NCBI GenBank assembly: GCA_011391835.1
Contig: JAABPS010000185.1
Coordinates: 1 to 5,958 of the forward strand
Source of the DNA: Desulfobacteraceae bacterium
GTDB lineage: Bacteria > Desulfobacterota > Desulfobacteria > Desulfobacterales > JAABPS01
DNA: 5,958 nt
Direction of reading: 5' to 3'
Each line of letters begins with the position of its first letter. The first letter of the stretch is position 1. Both the position numbers and the translations under genes were made by a program. Under the pieces are notes generated by a model. It saw only the letters and a program-made list of their open reading frames with translations. It searched no databases and was not told where the DNA came from. Shown here piece after piece: positions 1 to 5,933 of this stretch.

Positions 1-141
1 GCTTTAGAATATCTCACCCACTTGCTGCTTGAGGAGTTAACAAGGCTGACCACGAAGGCCTATTTGGAAAGCGCTGGCATACCCGGCATCAGAGCATATA
101 CGTTTTTTTATTTTTCAGATTCCGGGAAATTTTACCTTTGA
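1..141 (+). CDS. Possible C-terminal end of a gene entering from the left (partial, unidentified)
   Basis: Frame 1 is open from the first base to a TGA at 139-141 (46 codons), while both other plus frames close early and the minus frames are broken. The first 25 or so residues read as a Leu-rich amphipathic helix (ALEYLTHLLLEELTRL), followed by a Gly/Pro turn and an aromatic-rich tail ending GKFYL. That looks protein-like, but 46 open codons can arise by chance, and no family is recognised. There is no hairpin after the stop. If real, its gene runs co-directionally into the acyltransferase with a 166-base gap, so it is probably not translationally linked to it. Confidence 0.3.
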   Translation, partial: ALEYLTHLLLEELTRLTTKAYLESAGIPGIRAYTFFYFSDSGKFYL

Positions 142-194
142 CTCTTTCACATTCATCACCACATCCTGAAGATACACCCAACCGATAGAAATGA

Positions 195-221
195 TTGACA
201 AGATTCAATGAAAAACATAAT
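195..221 (+). promoter_or_regulatory. Candidate sigma70-type promoter for the acyltransferase gene
   Basis: A perfect -35 hexamer TTGACA (195-200) is followed after 15 bases by CATAAT (216-221, five of six consensus). The spacer is two bases shorter than ideal; at 17 bases the hexamer would be the poorer TAATTT (218-223). Transcription would start near 228 and leave an untranslated leader of about 80 bases. No operator-like dyad was seen. This is sequence resemblance only. Confidence 0.4.
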
Positions 222-307
222 TTCGGTTTAAATTGCCCATGGTGTTTATTACCTTCCCTGCCATGTACGTTTATATGCTACTGCTGATTGGATAAAAAGG
301 AACGCAT

Positions 308-1243
308 ATGGGAAAAATCTGGAAAAAAATAAGGCCCATCCGTCATTTTGTTGGTGGATATATATATTCTTCTCTTTCTGTTATCCTTGCATGGACTCCC
401 CTGTTTGTAATTTATGGATTTGCGGATCTAATGGGTGCCATCGCATTTTTCGCCAAGACGAAGTATATCCGCCGTATCATAGATAATTTGCAATACGCTT
501 ATGGTAACGAAAAGACCCCCGAAGATCTTTCAGTTATCGCAAGGGGGGTGTGCAAGAATCTTCCGCGGGGGTTTCTGGAGTCCTTCCGGATTATTTACAG
601 ACCGCCTGAATATATTGCAAAAACAGTGGAAATTACCGGACTGGAACATCTTGACAACGCTCTGGCAAAAGGCAAGGGCGTAATTGCGATCAGCGCTCAT
701 CTGGGGAATTTTCTTATTCTGGGCCCTGCGTTAGGATCAGCGGGATATCCGTATCATGTTGTTGTTAAGGATCCGCCGGACAAGATCATGGCAAAAATCT
801 GGCACAAGGGTCAGATCAATTCTTTAAACCTGCCGATACCTGCTGAACCAGCAGTTGAGTGCGTGAATAATGTGCTGCAAAAACTCAGAGAAGGCAAAAT
901 AGTTTCGCTAATCGTAGATGAGGACAGATCCCGGGGAGTTCCGGTTGAGTTTTTCGGAAAACCTGCTTACACTGCCACAGGGCCCGCGGTCATTTCACAG
1001 CGCTCCGGCGCTGTGCTGGTCCCTATTTTTGCTGTGAGAGAAGGGAAAAACCGGCATCGGGTTATTATTGAACCTGCTGGAGAATTCAATCTTGGAGAAG
1101 ATACGGCTGAAAACATCGCAGCCATTATCTCATGGTGTACCCATGTTATAGAAAAGATGATCCGCCAATATCCCGACCAATGGACATGGTTCAATGCCCG
1201 GTGGAAAACCTATCAGAGAAAACTGGGAAAAAACCAGAGTTAG
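308..1243 (+). CDS. LpxL/HtrB-like lysophospholipid or lipid A acyltransferase (Lip_A_acyltransferase family)
   Basis: This 311-residue protein has the usual length of the family, which moves acyl chains from acyl-ACP or acyl-CoA onto lipid A precursors or other membrane lipids at the inner face of the cytoplasmic membrane. A basic N-terminus is followed by a hydrophobic anchor (about residues 15-48). The acyltransferase block begins at KGVIAISAHLGN (123-134). A second block, DEDRSRGVPVEFFGKPA (204-220), leads into TATGPAVISQRSGA (222-235). The C-terminal YPDQWTWFNARWK (288-300) is the family's Trp-rich end. One residue is odd: the catalytic HX4(D/E) motif reads H131-LGNF-L136, so the acidic residue is Leu. 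AAGGA (297-301), six bases before the ATG, fixes the start. Its stop lies nine bases from the stop of the convergent gene. Substrate cannot be told; it may act on a lipid other than lipid A, or have altered activity. Confidence 0.9.
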   Translation: MGKIWKKIRPIRHFVGGYIYSSLSVILAWTPLFVIYGFADLMGAIAFFAKTKYIRRIIDNLQYAYGNEKTPEDLSVIARGVCKNLPRGFLESFRIIYRPPEYIAKTVEITGLEHLDNALAKGKGVIAISAHLGNFLILGPALGSAGYPYHVVVKDPPDKIMAKIWHKGQINSLNLPIPAEPAVECVNNVLQKLREGKIVSLIVDEDRSRGVPVEFFGKPAYTATGPAVISQRSGAVLVPIFAVREGKNRHRVIIEPAGEFNLGEDTAENIAAIISWCTHVIEKMIRQYPDQWTWFNARWKTYQRKLGKNQS

Positions 1244-1252
1244 ACTATTGTT

Positions 1253-2326
1253 TCAATCACAGAGGGGGTCCAGCAGATGTCTGGTTATCTGAGTTTCAGT
1301 CCATTTCGTACAGCCTTTTTGCTTCCCCTTTTCATGGAAACTGCATATGGATGTTGCGTATCGCCGGGAGATGTTATATCCAGAATTTACAGCGTTTGTT
1401 ATCACATCCCAGTTTTGACTCTGGACAAAATATTCAAAAGCGTGGAGAATTTCCGGAAACAGTTTTTTAGTGAGGGTGTCCATGAACGCGACATAGAAGG
1501 CCAGTGAAGCGCCTTTCTGCTCCCTGATAATATACGGAAGCATTCCAAAGTGACTGGTGTTGGCGAGAAGATCCTTCACGGTTCTGGCAAGCAGTTCCAC
1601 AGGTGAATGAGGAAAGCTTGCCATAATTTCCTGCCATATGCTGTGATCAAACGCGGTATCTTTGATTTCCCCCAATTCATGATAGAGATAGGTATCTATT
1701 TCATTTGCGATGATTCTGTCCAGATGCTGATGCAGCGCTCCGGGGTCATTTACATTCAGGCCATATTCTCCAAGGGCAAATTTCAATGCGTTTTTCCCTG
1801 ATTTGGTAATATAAAATATCTGATCCCAGAAAAATACTTTTGCGGATGCCTTTCGAATAAAGATATGGTTGGATAGGGACTGGGCAGGGCATGTAAAAAG
1901 ATCACGGGCCAGTTCCCGTCCAAGGAAGTAAACACGACAGCCATTGACAGTTTTTTTATCGTCCACATCCGCCAGAAAAAAAGTAGGCTTCAGGCTGCGC
2001 GCGTATCCTGCTCCGTAAAGCAGATCGTGGGGCTCAAGAATCGCATTGATGCCTTTCGTATCAAAGGGGTCATAGGCTCTCCCCTGAATCTTTATCGGGA
2101 TATACTCTTTGTGTGAGAGATCTTCCCATCGTTGCTCTCGATGGCCAATCCATTCCAGCACTTCGGATGGGTTGCTTTCAATCCAGGGGTCTAATCCGTT
2201 TTCCCATTTAAATAGATCACGAAAACGTAATGCAAGATTGCATACGGAATAAACACCTGCGTTCTTTGCATCTGTAATATCGCAATTGTAAAGGACTTGT
2301 TTGGTTATGTTTTCTAATTCATCCAT
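1253..2326 (-). CDS. Conserved-looking hypothetical protein, second gene of a methyltransferase operon
   Basis: The 357-residue product has no signal peptide or membrane segment and is rich in aromatic and charged residues, so a soluble cytoplasmic protein is likely. I do not recognise a functional domain. The N-terminal stretch (NCDITDAKNAGVYSVCNLALRFRDLFKWENG, 14-44, given only in part as the family-like region) and YDPFD (85-89), YGAGYA (104-109) and PTFFLAD (114-120) resemble, from memory only, a conserved hypothetical family of sulphate-reducing and syntrophic bacteria (named after Sfum_1244). A HELGE string (216-220) inside a helical acidic region could bind metal but does not fit a HEXXH protease. 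The ATG directly follows the TAA of the methyltransferase gene with no gap, and the only ribosome-binding signal is a weak AAAAAG in the end of that gene. Translation is therefore probably coupled, which suggests a shared task. Function unknown. Confidence 0.85.
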   Translation of the reverse strand: MDELENITKQVLYNCDITDAKNAGVYSVCNLALRFRDLFKWENGLDPWIESNPSEVLEWIGHREQRWEDLSHKEYIPIKIQGRAYDPFDTKGINAILEPHDLLYGAGYARSLKPTFFLADVDDKKTVNGCRVYFLGRELARDLFTCPAQSLSNHIFIRKASAKVFFWDQIFYITKSGKNALKFALGEYGLNVNDPGALHQHLDRIIANEIDTYLYHELGEIKDTAFDHSIWQEIMASFPHSPVELLARTVKDLLANTSHFGMLPYIIREQKGASLAFYVAFMDTLTKKLFPEILHAFEYFVQSQNWDVITNAVNSGYNISRRYATSICSFHEKGKQKGCTKWTETQITRHLLDPLCD

Positions 2327-2884
2327 TTACTTTTTCAGCAGTATCGAGCGGCTTCTCATGATATCAGCGGCGTCCAAAGGTGTATATCCCGCTTCTTCAG
2401 CCAGGGTGATGGCTTTTTGAAATTTGTTTTCAGAGACATGCCCTTTGGGCTCGGAAAAAAGCAGGAGGCCATCCGGCTTCAGTGCTGAATAGATCTGCTC
2501 GAAAAACTTTCTGGCATCCGGGACTTCGTGAACAATGGCAAACGCCAGAGCAAAATCGATGCGGCTTTTCATGTCTTCAAGGGGAAGGTTTTCTGAGGAA
2601 CAGAGGCGGCCATCGATCCGATCCTGCAATCCGGCTTTGGTTGCCCTTTTCATAAGAGACTGTATCATTTTTTTCTGCAAGTCCACGCAAATTACTTTTC
2701 CATCCTCTCCTGCCAATCGTGCCATATCCAGACTAAAAAAACCCATGCCGCATCCTGCATCCAGAACAGCCATTCTGGGCTTGATATACGGCGCAAGAAT
2801 TTTCCGGGGGTTTTGCCCCAGCCGCCGGATCGGACTCACAAGAAGATACCCAATCCACCACGGGCAGATATGTTTAGCCATCAT
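2327..2884 (-). CDS. Class I SAM-dependent methyltransferase
   Basis: The 185-residue protein is a compact Rossmann-fold methyltransferase of the Methyltransf_11/25 or UbiE-like type. Motif I, VLDAGCGMGFFS (40-51), is the glycine-rich SAM-binding loop. ICVDLQ (65-70) ends strand 2 with D68, which typically binds the ribose hydroxyls. SSENLPL (96-102) and DFALAFAIVHEVPD (110-123) match the later core motifs, and LKPDGLLLFSEPKGH (135-149) is the usual strand 5 region. The C-terminus is short, with no added substrate domain, so the methyl acceptor (small molecule, quinone, lipid or protein) cannot be named. AAGGAG (complement of 2889-2894) lies four bases before the first ATG and seven before the adjacent second ATG at 2881. 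The second spacing is more usual, so the protein may start at Met2. It is the first gene of a unit with the hypothetical gene that abuts its stop. Confidence 0.88.
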   Translation of the reverse strand: MMAKHICPWWIGYLLVSPIRRLGQNPRKILAPYIKPRMAVLDAGCGMGFFSLDMARLAGEDGKVICVDLQKKMIQSLMKRATKAGLQDRIDGRLCSSENLPLEDMKSRIDFALAFAIVHEVPDARKFFEQIYSALKPDGLLLFSEPKGHVSENKFQKAITLAEEAGYTPLDAADIMRSRSILLKK

Positions 2885-2913
2885 TTTTCTCCTTAAAAAA
2901 TTTTTTGATATGA

Positions 2914-2942
2914 ACTATGCCCCAACAGCTTTCATTAGTCAA
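2914..2942 (-). promoter_or_regulatory. Candidate sigma70-type promoter for the methyltransferase operon
   Basis: On the minus strand TTGACT (complement of 2937-2942) and CATAGT (complement of 2914-2919) are separated by exactly 17 bases. They match consensus at five and four of six positions. A start near 2907 would give a leader of about 23 bases containing the A6T6 run (2895-2906) and the AAGGAG ribosome site. Position and spacing both fit the gene it precedes. Confidence 0.5.
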
Positions 2943-3026
2943 TGCCGGGTGATTAAATGGAAAAAATTCTCCAAAAGAGATATAAGGTATTATGATGTTT
3001 ATTCGGTCTTCGATGGGGGATTTTGT

Positions 3027-3143
3027 ATGGAAATAGAGGTATCCGATAAAAATACAGTCTTAACACCGAGCATAACTGATTCTCATGCTCATTTGCACGA
3101 GATGGATCACGACTCAAAATGCGATGGAATTTTTTGGATTTGA
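3027..3143 (+). CDS. Possible 38-residue leader ORF or gene remnant upstream of DUF488
   Basis: An ATG at 3027, six bases after a GGGGGA ribosome-site-like run (3015-3020), opens 38 codons ending at TGA 3141-3143, just six bases before the DUF488 start. The peptide contains ITDSHAHLHEMDHDSK (residues 16-31), which is rich in His and Asp. DSHAHL resembles the metal-binding N-terminal HxH strand of TatD-type hydrolases, but no further TatD sequence follows in any frame. It could be a short leader peptide that helps translate DUF488 (which lacks a good ribosome site of its own), a remnant of a lost hydrolase gene, or chance. Upstream of it the same frame is open only as the antisense shadow of the methyltransferase. 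Confidence 0.3.
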   Translation: MEIEVSDKNTVLTPSITDSHAHLHEMDHDSKCDGIFWI

Positions 3144-3149
3144 CGATCA

Positions 3150-3515
3150 ATGAAAATCTATACCAGTTACTTCGGATTTTTTAAAAACATACCCTGTGAG
3201 ATAATCCCTATCAGCATTGCCCGGTTTCCCCCAGCGTGGTTTGATGGATGTGAAATGAAAATGCTTGCGCCTGAAAAGAAATTGCTGTGGAAGGCAAAGC
3301 AGGGGAAAATCAGTCAGGAGGAATATACCCTACAGTACATGGCTCAGGTCAGAGGAGTATTCGATCCGCAAACGCTTTATAAAGAACTGCAGAACAGATT
3401 TACCGGAAGAGATATTGTATTTCTCTGCTTTGAAAAAAAGGGAGAGTTCTGCCATCGAAGGCTTCTGGCCAAATGGCTCGAAGAAGCGTTAGATATAACA
3501 GTACAGGAATTGTAA
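3150..3515 (+). CDS. DUF488 family protein
   Basis: The 121-residue protein matches the whole length of DUF488, a family of small soluble bacterial proteins of unknown biochemical role. MKIYTSYF (1-8), PISIARFPPAWF (20-31) and MLAPEKKLL (38-46) are the typical N-terminal elements. FLCFEKKGEFCHRRLLAKWLEE (91-112) carries the diagnostic C-F-E...C-H-R signature (C93, E95, C101, H102, R103), which is usually the most conserved part and may form a metal or redox site. Only a weak GGA (3136-3138, eleven bases away) precedes the ATG, and a short ORF ends six bases upstream, so coupled translation is possible. It converges on corA with 35 bases between the stops and no visible terminator. Family assignment is secure; function is not. 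Confidence 0.88.
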   Translation: MKIYTSYFGFFKNIPCEIIPISIARFPPAWFDGCEMKMLAPEKKLLWKAKQGKISQEEYTLQYMAQVRGVFDPQTLYKELQNRFTGRDIVFLCFEKKGEFCHRRLLAKWLEEALDITVQEL

Positions 3516-3550
3516 TTGCCGGCTGTTTTCTCTATGGAATCCTTGGCTTC

Positions 3551-4660
3551 CTAAAACCACTTTTTTCTGCGGAAATATACAAACATGCAGCAGACAATAA
3601 CAATGATAATACACCATACACCCGCGTATCCCCATTTCCATTCCAGTTCCGGCATATACTTGAAATTCATTCCATAAATACCGGCGATAAAGGTTAAAGG
3701 GATAAAAATGGTGGCAATAATGGTCAGCACCTTCATGACTTCATTCAACTTGTTGCTGACATGTGTAAGGTAGGTTTCAAGCATGCTGGAAATTATTTCT
3801 CTGAATATTTCTATGGTCTCAATCAACTGAACCAAATGATCATAGATATCTCTGAAATAAATACACATGGGTTCTCCAATAAGGGAGATATCTTCTTTTC
3901 CAATGGTGTTGATAACGTCTCTTAATGGCCAAATGGATTTTCGAATGGAAAGCAGCTCTCTTCTGAGATCATAGATAGATCGCAGGATCTCTTTGGCAGG
4001 ATCAAGAAGAAGTTTTTCTTCTAAAAATTCAATCCGTTCCTCCAGCTTTTCCAGAACAAGAAAATAATTATCCACAACCGTATCAATGAGTCGGTATGCT
4101 AAAAAATCAGCCTTTCCTTTTCTGATGCGAAGCTTGCCGTTTTGAATCCGCTCCCGAATGGTCTGGAATACATCGCCGCCTTCTTCCTGAAATGTAATGA
4201 CGACATTTGAACCCAGAATGATGCTGAGCTGTTCTTCTTCCATCTTATCTGACCCATCATTATAATACAGCATCATGAGGACAAAATAGACATAGTTTCC
4301 AAAATCTTCCACTTTGGGGCGCTGGCTGGTATGAAGAATATCTTCTAAAATCAGCGGATGAATATCAAAATGAGCCCCTAATTTTCCGATGATTTCTACA
4401 TCATGGAGTCCGTCAATATTAATCCAGGTCACCGAAGCTTTGTCTTTGAATGGAAAACATTCTTCAATGGATTGAACCTCTTTTTTAATGGCATGGTTTT
4501 CATCATAATCAATGACCGTTATCCGGGTTTTTTCGAGTCTTTTTTCCCCGATATGGACAAGTGATCCCGGCGGGAGCCCCGCTTTTTTTGAAGATTTCTT
4601 TTTAACTCTGGAAGCGGGGAGGGGAGCTATTTTAGATAATTTTTTAAATTTTCTTAGCAT
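3551..4660 (-). CDS. corA: CorA-family magnesium/cobalt channel
   Basis: CorA forms homopentameric inner-membrane channels that take up Mg2+ and often Co2+ or Ni2+. The large cytoplasmic domain begins with a basic tail and KKAGLPPGSLVHIGEK, close to the N-terminus of well-studied CorA proteins. It continues through a long coiled-coil helix (about residues 200-315). TM1 is at about 310-330 and ends in the hallmark YGMNF selectivity motif (GMN 330-332). The periplasmic loop has MPELEWKWG (336-344, MPEL as in classical CorA). TM2 (about 345-363) is followed by a basic cytoplasmic tail, RRKKWF. I place the start at 4660 (369 residues) because AAAGGG lies seven bases before that ATG and MLRKFKK is a normal CorA beginning. 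An in-frame ATG at 4705 would add 15 residues but has no ribosome site. The gene diverges from the SDR gene and converges on DUF488. No Mg2+-sensing leader structure was recognised. Confidence 0.95.
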   Translation of the reverse strand: MLRKFKKLSKIAPLPASRVKKKSSKKAGLPPGSLVHIGEKRLEKTRITVIDYDENHAIKKEVQSIEECFPFKDKASVTWINIDGLHDVEIIGKLGAHFDIHPLILEDILHTSQRPKVEDFGNYVYFVLMMLYYNDGSDKMEEEQLSIILGSNVVITFQEEGGDVFQTIRERIQNGKLRIRKGKADFLAYRLIDTVVDNYFLVLEKLEERIEFLEEKLLLDPAKEILRSIYDLRRELLSIRKSIWPLRDVINTIGKEDISLIGEPMCIYFRDIYDHLVQLIETIEIFREIISSMLETYLTHVSNKLNEVMKVLTIIATIFIPLTFIAGIYGMNFKYMPELEWKWGYAGVWCIIIVIVCCMFVYFRRKKWF

Positions 4661-4728
4661 GTGAATACCCTTTATGTTCCTTAAAAATTGGGGAAAAATT
4701 CGCATAATATTTAAATTGAACTTACTGA

Positions 4729-4758
4729 ATCATAACATAAAAGACGTTATAAAGTCTA
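4729..4758 (-). promoter_or_regulatory. Candidate corA promoter
   Basis: On the minus strand TAGACT (complement of 4753-4758) and TATGAT (complement of 4729-4734) are 18 bases apart, matching consensus at four and five of six positions. Transcription would start near 4722 and give a leader of about 60 bases. The -35 hexamer lies within one arm of the near-palindrome at 4742-4757, so a protein bound there could block it. Moderate to weak support in an AT-rich region where such matches are common. Confidence 0.3.
4742..4757. promoter_or_regulatory. Near-palindrome in the corA/SDR divergent region, candidate operator
   Basis: AGACGTTATAAAGTCT is a 16-base dyad with seven of eight base pairs symmetric (only G4746/A4753 breaks it). 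It lies between the divergent genes and overlaps the proposed corA -35 element, a typical position for a repressor site. No regulator family is recognised from the sequence, and a single copy of this length could be chance. Confidence 0.3.
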
Positions 4759-4774
4759 ACCTTAGATAATTTTA

Positions 4775-4803
4775 TTGACATAATCCACAATGGATATTAG
4801 GAA
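4775..4803 (+). promoter_or_regulatory. Candidate SDR gene promoter (strong -35, poor -10)
   Basis: A perfect TTGACA (4775-4780) stands 87 bases before the SDR start codon. No good -10 sits at 16-18 bases: at 17 the hexamer is TAGGAA (4798-4803, three of six), and TATTAG (4795-4800) lies at 14. The element may need an activator, or the real promoter may be elsewhere in this AT-rich stretch. Confidence 0.3.
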
Positions 4804-4866
4804 AATCCGATTATAAGTGACAGGATTCTAACGAAATAATCATATAGGAATATCAAGGAGATTAAC

Positions 4867-5664
4867 ATGGCAAAAAATGGACGTTTGGAAGGCAAAGTTG
4901 CTGTTATTACAGGCGCATCCAGCGGCATTGGTGAAGCAACGGCAATTATGTTTGCCAAAGAAGGCGCCAGGGTTGTACTGGGCGCCCGGAGAATTGACAA
5001 ACTGGAAAAACTTGCAAATCAAATCAAAAAAGCCGGCGGAGAAGTCACGGTTAAAGCAACGGATGTTTCAGTTGAGCAGGATGTGAAAGAACTCATCGAG
5101 CTGGCAATAAAAACCTATTCTCAGATTGATATCCTGGTAAACAATGCGGGGATCACCGGCGGACTTACCACCGTGGAAGAACAAAATGCTGAAGATTGGC
5201 GAAAGGTTTTTAACACCAATGTCTTAGGCATGGTGTATGCGATAAAGCATGTGGCAACATATATGAAAGAAAGAAAAAAAGGCTCAATTGTCAATGTTTC
5301 ATCTGTTGCAGGTATCCGCTCCGGCGCAGGCGGAAATGCTTACAGTGCCAGCAAAGGCGCTGTCAACAACCTGACCCAGACTTTTGCCTGTGACTTTGGA
5401 GAATTCAATATCCGGGTCAATGCGGTTTGCCCAGGACTCATTGAAACAGAGATGACCAAACCGGTTTTTGACTACGCCCGTGACAAAGGCAAGGAATCAA
5501 AACTGGGAAGCCGGTGCGAACTTAGACGGTACGGACGGCCTGAGGAAATCGCAGCGCCGATTCTGTTTCTGGCAAGTGACGAAGCCAGCTACATAACCGG
5601 CCAATTTATTCCTGTAGATGGCGGAAATACTGCCTCATTGAATCTGCCGGGGATGAAAGTATAG
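4867..5664 (+). CDS. Classical short-chain dehydrogenase/reductase (FabG-like SDR)
   Basis: The 265-residue protein has the full length and all motifs of a classical SDR, a cytosolic NAD(P)-dependent oxidoreductase of alcohols and ketones. TGASSGIG (15-22) binds the cofactor and TDVS (65-68) contacts the adenine. NNAG (92-95) and NTNVLG (116-121, catalytic N118) follow, with the catalytic S146, Y159 and K163 (YSASK 159-163). CPGLIETEM (188-196) and the C-terminal SYITGQFIPVDGG (241-253) complete the fold. Two Arg after strand 2 (R41, R42) suggest NADP(H). AAGGAG (4855-4860), six bases before the ATG, fixes the start. The insert FDYARDKGKESKLGSRCELRRYG (from residue 201, substrate loop) is longer than in FabG, so a role in fatty-acid synthesis is not assured; substrate unknown. 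It is a single-gene unit ended by the hairpin at 5701-5741. Confidence 0.93.
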   Translation: MAKNGRLEGKVAVITGASSGIGEATAIMFAKEGARVVLGARRIDKLEKLANQIKKAGGEVTVKATDVSVEQDVKELIELAIKTYSQIDILVNNAGITGGLTTVEEQNAEDWRKVFNTNVLGMVYAIKHVATYMKERKKGSIVNVSSVAGIRSGAGGNAYSASKGAVNNLTQTFACDFGEFNIRVNAVCPGLIETEMTKPVFDYARDKGKESKLGSRCELRRYGRPEEIAAPILFLASDEASYITGQFIPVDGGNTASLNLPGMKV

Positions 5665-5700
5665 AAATCGTTTATTCAATTTTTTGTTTTTCCTTTAAAG

Positions 5701-5741
5701 ATGCCATTCTGGATTTAACTTGTCTGGAATGGCATTTTTTT
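5701..5741 (+). terminator. Intrinsic terminator of the SDR gene
   Basis: ATGCCATTC (5701-5709) and GAATGGCAT (5727-5735) form a perfect nine-base-pair stem with a 17-base loop, followed by a run of seven T (5735-5741). Four bases before the stem (AAAG) can add weak pairs with the T run. It begins 36 bases after the SDR stop codon and is oriented to end that transcript. Confidence 0.85.
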
Positions 5742-5773
5742 CTCTGGATTATATAAAATTTGTTCTACCCTGC

Positions 5774-5836
5774 CGTCACTGCGAGCCTTATCGGCGAAGC
5801 AATCTCATTCAAAGAGATTTCCACGTCGCTACGCTC
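5774..5836. repeat. Partial interspersed palindromic repeat (GTCACTGCGAGC...AATCTC type)
   Basis: The stretch starts with GTCACTGCGAGC and contains an imperfect dyad. Its left arm (5783-5806, GAGC...AATCTC) faces its right arm (5814-5836, GAGATT...GCTC) across a seven-base loop. The inner six and outer four base pairs are perfect and the middle is eroded. The wording (TGCGAG, CGAAGCAATCTC) is that of a REP-like repeat I know to be common between genes in deltaproteobacteria and some other anaerobes. The expected right end (CGCAATGAC) is not adjacent; a similar string, CGCAATTAC, appears only at 5892-5900. Confidence 0.65.
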
Positions 5837-5863
5837 TACCCAACCTGCGGATTTTTCTTCTTA

Positions 5864-5910
5864 GCTGTCATGCCGGACTTGGAGACTGTGTCGCAATTAC
5901 AATAATGACC
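5864..5910. repeat. Second repeat fragment (CTGTCATGCCGGACTTGGAG...CGCAATTAC type)
   Basis: From about 5866 the sequence TGTCATGCCGGACTTGGAG opens like the GTCATGCCGGACTTG intergenic repeats, but the complementary CCGGCAT half is missing. It instead runs into ACTGTGTCGCAATTAC and AATAATGACC, which resemble the right end of the neighbouring TGCGAG-type repeat. This looks like a truncated or composite element, not a gene. Repeat identity rests on recall of similar elements. Confidence 0.4.
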
Positions 5911-5933
5911 GTTTTCTATAATTTTGTTTAGTT

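Noticed and set aside
1..90. Resemblance of ALEYLT to the histone-fold string of H2A-like proteins
   Set aside because: Only six residues match and the following sequence diverges; too short to support a bacterial histone call.
1132..1470. 112-codon plus-strand open frame across the convergent gene ends
   Set aside because: It overlaps the acyltransferase end and the antisense of the hypothetical gene, has no ribosome site, and its product looks random.
2895..2906. A6T6 palindrome as a terminator or operator
   Set aside because: It has no GC stem, sits within the methyltransferase leader beside the ribosome site, and such runs are frequent in AT-rich leaders.
2535..3026. Long plus-strand open frame running antisense through the methyltransferase
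   Set aside because: It mirrors the codons of a clear methyltransferase with intact motifs, and its translation is Arg/Ser/Cys-rich without family resemblance. Only the last 38 codons lie outside that gene and are treated separately.
3473..3697. 74-codon plus-strand open frame spanning the DUF488 end and the corA 3' end
   Set aside because: It starts inside DUF488 and reads antisense through the conserved GMN and MPEL region of CorA; no ribosome site or protein-like composition.
4661..4720. Mg2+-responsive leader or riboswitch ahead of corA
   Set aside because: The leader is short and AT-rich, with no stable helices or known M-box elements visible.
5720..5905. 61-codon plus-strand open frame after the SDR gene
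   Set aside because: It begins in the terminator loop and runs through palindromic repeats; no ribosome site.
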